Source: Hydractinia symbiolongicarpus
Taxonomy: Eukaryota; Cnidaria; Hydrozoa; Anthoathecata; Hydractiniidae
Assembly: GCF_029227915.1 (NCBI RefSeq)
Contig: NC_079887.1
Location: 26,659,650 to 26,723,649, forward strand
Reading direction: 5' to 3'
DNA length: 64,000 bases
The notes under the pieces are model-generated. The model saw nothing but the letters and a program-made list of their open reading frames with translations, did not search any database and had not been told where the DNA came from. How positions within the stretch are numbered: the first letter of the stretch is position 1; each line of letters begins with the position of its first letter. Positions 59,355 to 64,000 of the stretch are shown here, one piece after another. A program made the translations under genes and the position numbers.

Positions 59355-60118
59355 CAAGGCCGGGATTTACGGGAAGTCGCGGGTTTTCGTTTGCCGGCGA
59401 TTAAACTTCTTTTATTCAGCGTCTCATCAAAAATGAAAACATTTTTGAAAACTACAAGTCTCATGCGTTTTAGTGGTGAAAAAATAATTTAAAAAATCGT
59501 TCGGGAAATGAGTTTACTCCCTGGGTACTTTCTTTGTATACTTTTGACTATACGGGCCAAGGCCGGGATTTACGGGAAGTCGCGGGTTTTCGTTTGCCGG
59601 CGATTAAACTTCTTTTATTCAGCGTCTCATCAAAAATGAAAACATTTTTGAAAACTACAAGTCTCATGCGTTTTAGTGGTGAAAAAATAATTTAAAAAAT
59701 CGTTCGGGAAATGAGTTTACTCCCTGGGTACTTTCTTTGTATACTTTTGACTATACGGGCCGAGTCCGGGATTTACGGGAAATCGCGGGTTTCCGTTTGC
59801 CGGCGATTAAACTTCTTTTATTCAGCGTCTCATCAAAAATGAAAACATTTTTGAAAACTACAAGTCTCATGCGTTTTAGTGGTGAAAAAATAATTTAAAA
59901 AATCGTTCGGGAAATGAGTTTACTCCCTGGGTACTTTCTTTGTATACTTTTGACTATACGGGCCGAGTCCGGGATTTACGGGAAATCGCGGGTTTCCGTT
60001 TGCCGGCGATTAAACTTCTTTTATTCAGGGTCTCATCAAAAATGAAAACATTTTTTAAAACTGCAAGTCTCATGCGTTTTAGTGGTGAAAAAATAATTTA
60101 AAAAATCGTTCGGGAAAT
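59307..60118. repeat. Run of four 203-bp monomers in two near-identical pairs
   Basis: Anchors at 59,307, 59,510, 59,713, 59,916 and 60,119 are exactly 203 bp apart. The first two monomers (CCAAGGCCGGG, GGGAAGTCGC) appear identical to each other. The next two (CGAGTCCGGG, GGGTTTCCG) are nearly so, differing by ATTCAGGGTC (60,024) and the region TTTTTTAAAACTGC near 60,053. This is homogenisation at single-monomer scale, unlike the multi-monomer units elsewhere. Confidence 0.86.
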
Positions 60119-60259
60119 GAGTTTACTCCCTGGGTACTTTCTTTGTATTCTTTTGACTATACGGGCAGAGTCCGGGATTTACGGGAAATCGCGGATTTTC
60201 GTTTGCCGGCGATTAAACTTCTTTTATTCAGCGTCCCATCAAATATGAAAATATATTTG
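60119..60259. repeat. Displaced copy junction (offset 2,026 bp from 58.09-58.74 kb)
   Basis: From about 60,119 the array follows 58,093 onward at a 2,026-bp offset for some 650 bp (to about 60,765). Shared markers are TATGAAAATATATTTG, GATTTACAGAAAATC, CGTTCTAGAAATG and the shortened TATACTTTCACTATAC. The local change ACGGGCAGAGTCC near 60,163 distinguishes this copy. It feeds directly into the 10-mer block. Confidence 0.78.
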
Positions 60260-63200
60260 AAAACTACAAGTCTCATGCGTTTAGTGGTAAAAAAATAATA
60301 TAAAAAATCGTTCGGGAAATGAGTTTACTCCCTGGGTACTTTCTTTGTATACTTTTGACTATACGGGCCAAGCGCGGGATTTACAGAAAATCGCGGGTTT
60401 TCGTTTGCCGGCGATTAAACTTCTTTTATTCAGCGTCTCATCAAAAATGAAAACATTTTTAAAAACTACAAGTCTTATGCGTTTTAGTGGTGAAAAAATA
60501 ATTTAAAAAATCGTTCTAGAAATGAGTTTACTCCCTGGGTACTTTCTTTGTATACTTTCACTATACGGGCCGAGTCCGGGATTTAGGGAAATCGCAGGTT
60601 TTTGTTTGCCGGCGATTAAACTGCTTTTATTCAGCGTCTCATCAAAAATGAAAACATTTTTGAAAACTACAAGTCTCATGCGTTTTAGTGGTGAAAAAAT
60701 AATTTAAAAAATCGTTCGGGAAATGAGTTTACTCCCTGGGTACTTTCTTTGTATACTTTTGACTATACGGCCAAGCCCCGGATTTACGGGAAAACGCGGG
60801 ATTTCAATTGCCGGCGATTACACCTCTTTCATTAAGCGTCTCATCAAAAATGAAAACATTTTTGAAAACTACAAGTCTCATGCGTTTTAGTGGTGAAAAA
60901 ATAATTTAAAAAATCGTTCGGGAAATGAGTTTACTCCCTGGGTACTTTCTTTGTATACTTTTGACTATACGGGCCAAGCCGGGATTTACGGGAAAGCGCG
61001 GGTTTTCGTTTGCCGGCGATTAAACTGCTTTTATTCAGCGTCTCATCAAAAGTGAAAACATTTTTGAAAACTACAAGTCTCATGCGTTTTAGTGGTGAAA
61101 AAATAATTTAAAAAATCGTTCGGGAAATGAGTTTACTCCCTGGGTACTTTCTATGTATACTTTTGACTATGCGGGCCAAGCCGGGATTTACTGGAAATCG
61201 CGGGTTTTCGTTTGCCGGCGATTAAACTTCTTTTATTCAGCGTCTCATCAAAAATGAAAACATTTTTAAAAACTACAAGTCTGATGCGTTTTAGTGGTGA
61301 AAAAATAATTTAAAAAATCGTTCTGGAAATGTGTTTACTCACAGGAAACTTTCTTTGTATACTTTTGACTATACGGGCCGAGTCCGGGATTTACGGAAAA
61401 TCGCGGATTTTCGTTTGCCGGCGATTAAACTTCTTTTATTCAACGTCTCATCAAAAATGAAAACATTTTTAAAAACTATAAGTCTCATGGGCTTTAGTGG
61501 TGAAAAAATAATTTAAAAAATCGTTCTGGAAATGAGTTTACTCACAGGGTACTTTCTTTGTATACATTCGACTATACGTGCCAAGCCCGGGATTTACGGG
61601 AAATCGCGGGTTTTCGTTTGCCGGCGATTAAACTTCTTTTATTCAGCGTCTCATCAAAAATGAAAACATTTTTAAAAACTACAAGTCTGATGCGTTTTAG
61701 TGGTGAAAAAATAATTTAAAAAATCGTTCTGGAAATGAGTTTACTCACAGGGTACTTTCTTTGTATACATTCGACTATACGGGCCAAGCCCAGGATTTAC
61801 GGGAAATCGCGGGTTTTCGTTTTCCGGCGATTAAACCTCTTTTATTAAGCGTCTCATCAAAAATGAAAACATTTTTGAAAACTACAAGTCTCATGCATTT
61901 TAGTGGTGAAAAAAAAATTTAAAAAATCGTTCGGGAAATGAGTTTACTCCCTGGGTACTTTCTTTGTATACATTTGACTATACGGGCCAAGCCCCGGATT
62001 TACGGAAAAACGCGGGATTTCGTTTGCCGGCGATTAAACCTCTTTCATTAAGCGTCTCATCAAAAATGAAAACATTTTTGAAAACTACAAGTCTCATGGG
62101 CTTTAGTGGTGAAAAAATAATTTAAAAAATCGTTCGGGAAATGAGTTTACTCCCTGGGTACTTTCTTTGTATACTTTTGACTATACGGGCCGAGTCCGGG
62201 ATTTACGGGAAATCGCGGATTTTCGTTTGCCGGCGATTAAACTTCTTTTATACAGCGTCCAATCAAATATGAAAATATTTTTGAAAACTACAAGTCTCAT
62301 GCGTTTAGTGGTAAAAAAATAATATAAAAAATCGTTCGGGAAATGAGTTTACTCCCTGGGTACTTTCTTTGTATACTTTTGACTATACGGGCCAAGCGCG
62401 GGATTTACGGAAAATCGCGGGTTTTCGTTTGCCGGCGATTAAACTTCTTTTATTCAGCGTCTCATCCAAAATGAAAACATTTTTAAAAACTACAAGTCTT
62501 ATGCGTTTTAGTGGTGAAAAAATAATTTAAAAAATCGTTCTGGAAATGAGTTTACTCCCTGGGTACTTTCTTTGTATACTTTCACTATACGGGCCGAGTC
62601 CGGGATTTAGGGAAATCGCAGGTTTTTGTTTGCCGGCGATTAAACTGCTTTTATTCAGCGTCTCATCAAAAATGAAAACATTTTTGAAAACTACAAGTCT
62701 CATGCGTTTTAGTGGTGAAAAAATAATTTAAAAAATCGTTCGGGAAATGAGTTTACTCCCTGGGTACTTTCTTTGTATACTTTTGACTATACGGCCAAGC
62801 CCCGGATTTACGGGAAAACGCGGGATTTCAATTGCCGGCGATTACACCTCTTTCATTAAGCGTCTCATCAAAAATGAAAACATTTTTGAAAACTACAAGT
62901 CTCATGCGTTTTAGTGGTGAAAAAATAATTTAAAAAATCGTTCGGGAAATGAGTTTACTCCCTGGGTACTTTCTTTGTATACTTTTGACTATACGGGCCA
63001 AGCCGGGATTTACGGGAAAGCGCGGGTTTTCGTTTGCCGGCGATTAAACTGCTTTTATTCAGCGTCTCATCAAAAATGAAAACATTTTTAAAAACTACAA
63101 GTCTGATGCGTTTTAGTGGTGAAAAAATAATTTAAAAAATCGTTCTGGAAATGTGTTTACTCACAGGATACTTTCTTTGTATACTTTTGACTATACGGGC

Positions 63201-64000
63201 CGAGTCCGGGATTTACGGAAAATCGCGGATTTTCGTTTGCCGGCGATTAAACTTCTTTTATTCAACGTCTCATCAAAAATGAAAACATTTTTAAAAACTA
63301 TAAGTCTCATGGGCTTTAGTGGTGAAAAAATAATTTAAAAAATCGTTCTGGAAATGAGTTTACTCACAGGGTACTTTCTTTGTATACATTCGACTATACG
63401 TGCCAAGCCCGGGATTTACGGGAAATCGCGGGTTTTTGTTTGCCGGCGATTAAACTTCTTTTATTCAGCGTCTCATCAAAAATGAAAACAATTTTAAAAA
63501 CTACAAGTCTGATGCGTTTTAGTGGTGAAAAAATAATTTAAAAAATCGTTCTGGAAATGAGTTTACTCACAGGGTACTTTCTTTGTATACATTCGACTAT
63601 ACGGGCCAAGCCCAGGATTTACGGGAAATCGCGGGTTTTCGTTTTCCGGCGATTAAACCTCTTTCATTAAGCGTCTCATCAAAAATGAAAACATTTTTGA
63701 AAACTACAAGTCTCATGCATTTTAGTGGTGAAAAAAAAATTTAAAAAATCGTTCGGGAAATGAGTTTACTCCCTGGGTACTTTCTTTGTATACATTTGAC
63801 TATACGGGCCAAGCCCCGGATTTACGGGAAAACGCGGGATTTCGTTTGCCGGCGATTAAACCTCTTTCATTAAGCGTCTCATCAAAAATGAAAACATTTT
63901 TGAAAACTACAAGTCTCATGGGCTTTAGTGGTGAAAAAATAATTTAAAAAATCGTTCGGGAAATGAGTTTACTCCCTGGGTACTTTCTTTGTATACTTTT
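60260..64000. repeat. 10-monomer/9-monomer HOR, ~2,024 bp, cut by window end
   Basis: Sequence at 60,260-61,048 recurs at 62,284-63,072 (offset 2,024 bp), marked by TATACTTTCACTATAC, GATTTCAATTGCCGG, GGCGATTACACC and GGGAAAGCGCGGG. Sequence at about 61,240-62,178 then recurs from 63,072 to the window end, but at an offset of 1,822 bp. Its markers are ATGTGTTTACTCACAGGA, ATTCAACGTC, CTCATGGGC and GAAAAAAAAATTTAAAA. The second unit therefore lacks one monomer (about 61,050-61,250). A C unit at 61,821 recurs at about 63,643. Confidence 0.88.

Larger units (their letters stand above)
1..64000. repeat. Tandem satellite array, ~202-bp monomer, ~316 head-to-tail copies
   Basis: Taking the motif GAGTTTACTC as the monomer start, it or a close variant recurs from position 51 to 63,965. 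That is about 316 monomers with a mean period near 202.3 bp. Every spacing I measured directly was 200-203 bp. All copies run in one orientation; I saw no inversion and no stretch of unrelated sequence. Motif order in each monomer: GAGTTTACTC, GGGTACTTTCTTTGTATAC, GACTATACGGGCC, GGGATTTACGGGAAATCGC, GTTTGCCGGCGATTAAAC, CTTTTATTCAGCGTCTCATC, AAAAATGAAAACATTTTT, ACTACAAGTCTCATGCG, TTTTAGTGGTGAAAAAATAA, TTTAAAAAATCGTTCGGG. Such an array is typical of eukaryotic centromeric, pericentromeric or subtelomeric heterochromatin. I do not recognise the family, and the chromosomal position is inference. Both window edges lie inside the array. Confidence 0.98.

Noticed and set aside
1-64000. CRISPR array
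   Set aside because: Repeats are directly adjacent ~202-bp units with no short repeat and unique spacer pattern and no cas-like gene.
1-64000. Transposable element or LTR fragments
   Set aside because: No terminal repeats, target-site duplications, long coding frames or poly(A)-ended insertions interrupt the monomer register anywhere I looked.
1-64000. tRNA, 5S rRNA or other Pol III tandem gene
   Set aside because: The ~202-bp period recalls 5S arrays, but I see no 5S-like internal promoter, no tRNA A/B box pair (for example GGTTCGA), and the sequence is not structured like either gene.
1-64000. Telomeric repeat tracts
   Set aside because: TTTAGGG-like and TTAGGG words occur inside single monomers (GATTTAGGGAAATC in A units) but never as tandem runs.
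1-64000. Bacterial or viral origin of the sequence
   Set aside because: A 64-kb gene-free array of HOR-organised satellite is not expected in bacterial or viral genomes; a eukaryotic source is far more likely, although the species cannot be named from this window.

Overview
The whole 64-kb window is one uninterrupted tandem satellite-DNA array. A unit of about 202 bp (201-203 bp in almost all copies I measured) repeats head to tail, always in the same orientation, roughly 316 times. I found no protein-coding gene, RNA gene, transposon, CRISPR array or unique sequence. The short open frames of 60-89 codons are the satellite read through and are not supported as genes. The scale and the multi-monomer higher-order repeat (HOR) structure point to eukaryotic heterochromatin, most plausibly a centromeric or pericentromeric array, or a subtelomeric or interstitial block. 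I do not recognise the monomer as a named satellite and cannot assign a species. A representative 203-bp monomer that I counted by hand is about 37% GC. It has a CpG-bearing half (ACGGGCC, CCCGGG, GCCGGC) and an A/T-tract half (CAAAAATGAAAACATTTTT, GAAAAAATAATTTAAAAAAT).

Layout: 1-4.63 kb holds a 9-monomer, 1,820-bp HOR, followed by a collapsed junction and a mosaic to 6.68 kb. A 5-monomer, 1,010-bp HOR occupies 6.68-8.89 kb. From 8.9 to 18.7 kb the array is a mosaic in which 12.4-16.4 kb is a patchwork copy of material from 6.7-12.4 kb. The most regular part is 18.7-36.2 kb: a 607-bp trimer pair, a 2,425-bp 12-mer in tandem duplicate, a 4,445-bp 22-mer in tandem duplicate, an 809-bp 4-mer pair and a 1,214/1,216-bp 6-mer pair. 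From 36.2 to 46.5 kb lie a degenerate mosaic, a 607-bp trimer pair, a 404-bp dimer pair and dispersed copies. From 46.5 to 53.6 kb, 5-mer (1,013 bp) and 6-mer (1,211 bp) HORs overlap one another. From 53.6 to 64 kb there are a mosaic, a 1,214-bp 6-mer, runs of 203-bp monomers and a 10-mer/9-mer unit that continues past the window end.

Monomers fall into recognisable subfamilies with linked diagnostic sites: A (CTCACAGG, ATTCG, CGTGCC, TTAGGG), B (CTCCCTGG, TTTTG, CGGGCC, TTACGGG), C (TTTTCCGGCG with TTTCATTAAGCG), D (AAAACGCGGGATTTC with ATTAACCG), E (CGTCCC, CAAATATG, GTTTAG) and a rare F (TTTTTCTTGGCG). Their order defines the HOR units, and their distribution changes along the window. The sequence therefore records repeated unequal exchange or amplification at many unit sizes. 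Its biological role, if any, is structural and inferred only. Very similar duplicates of 2.4-4.4 kb could also be affected by assembly error.
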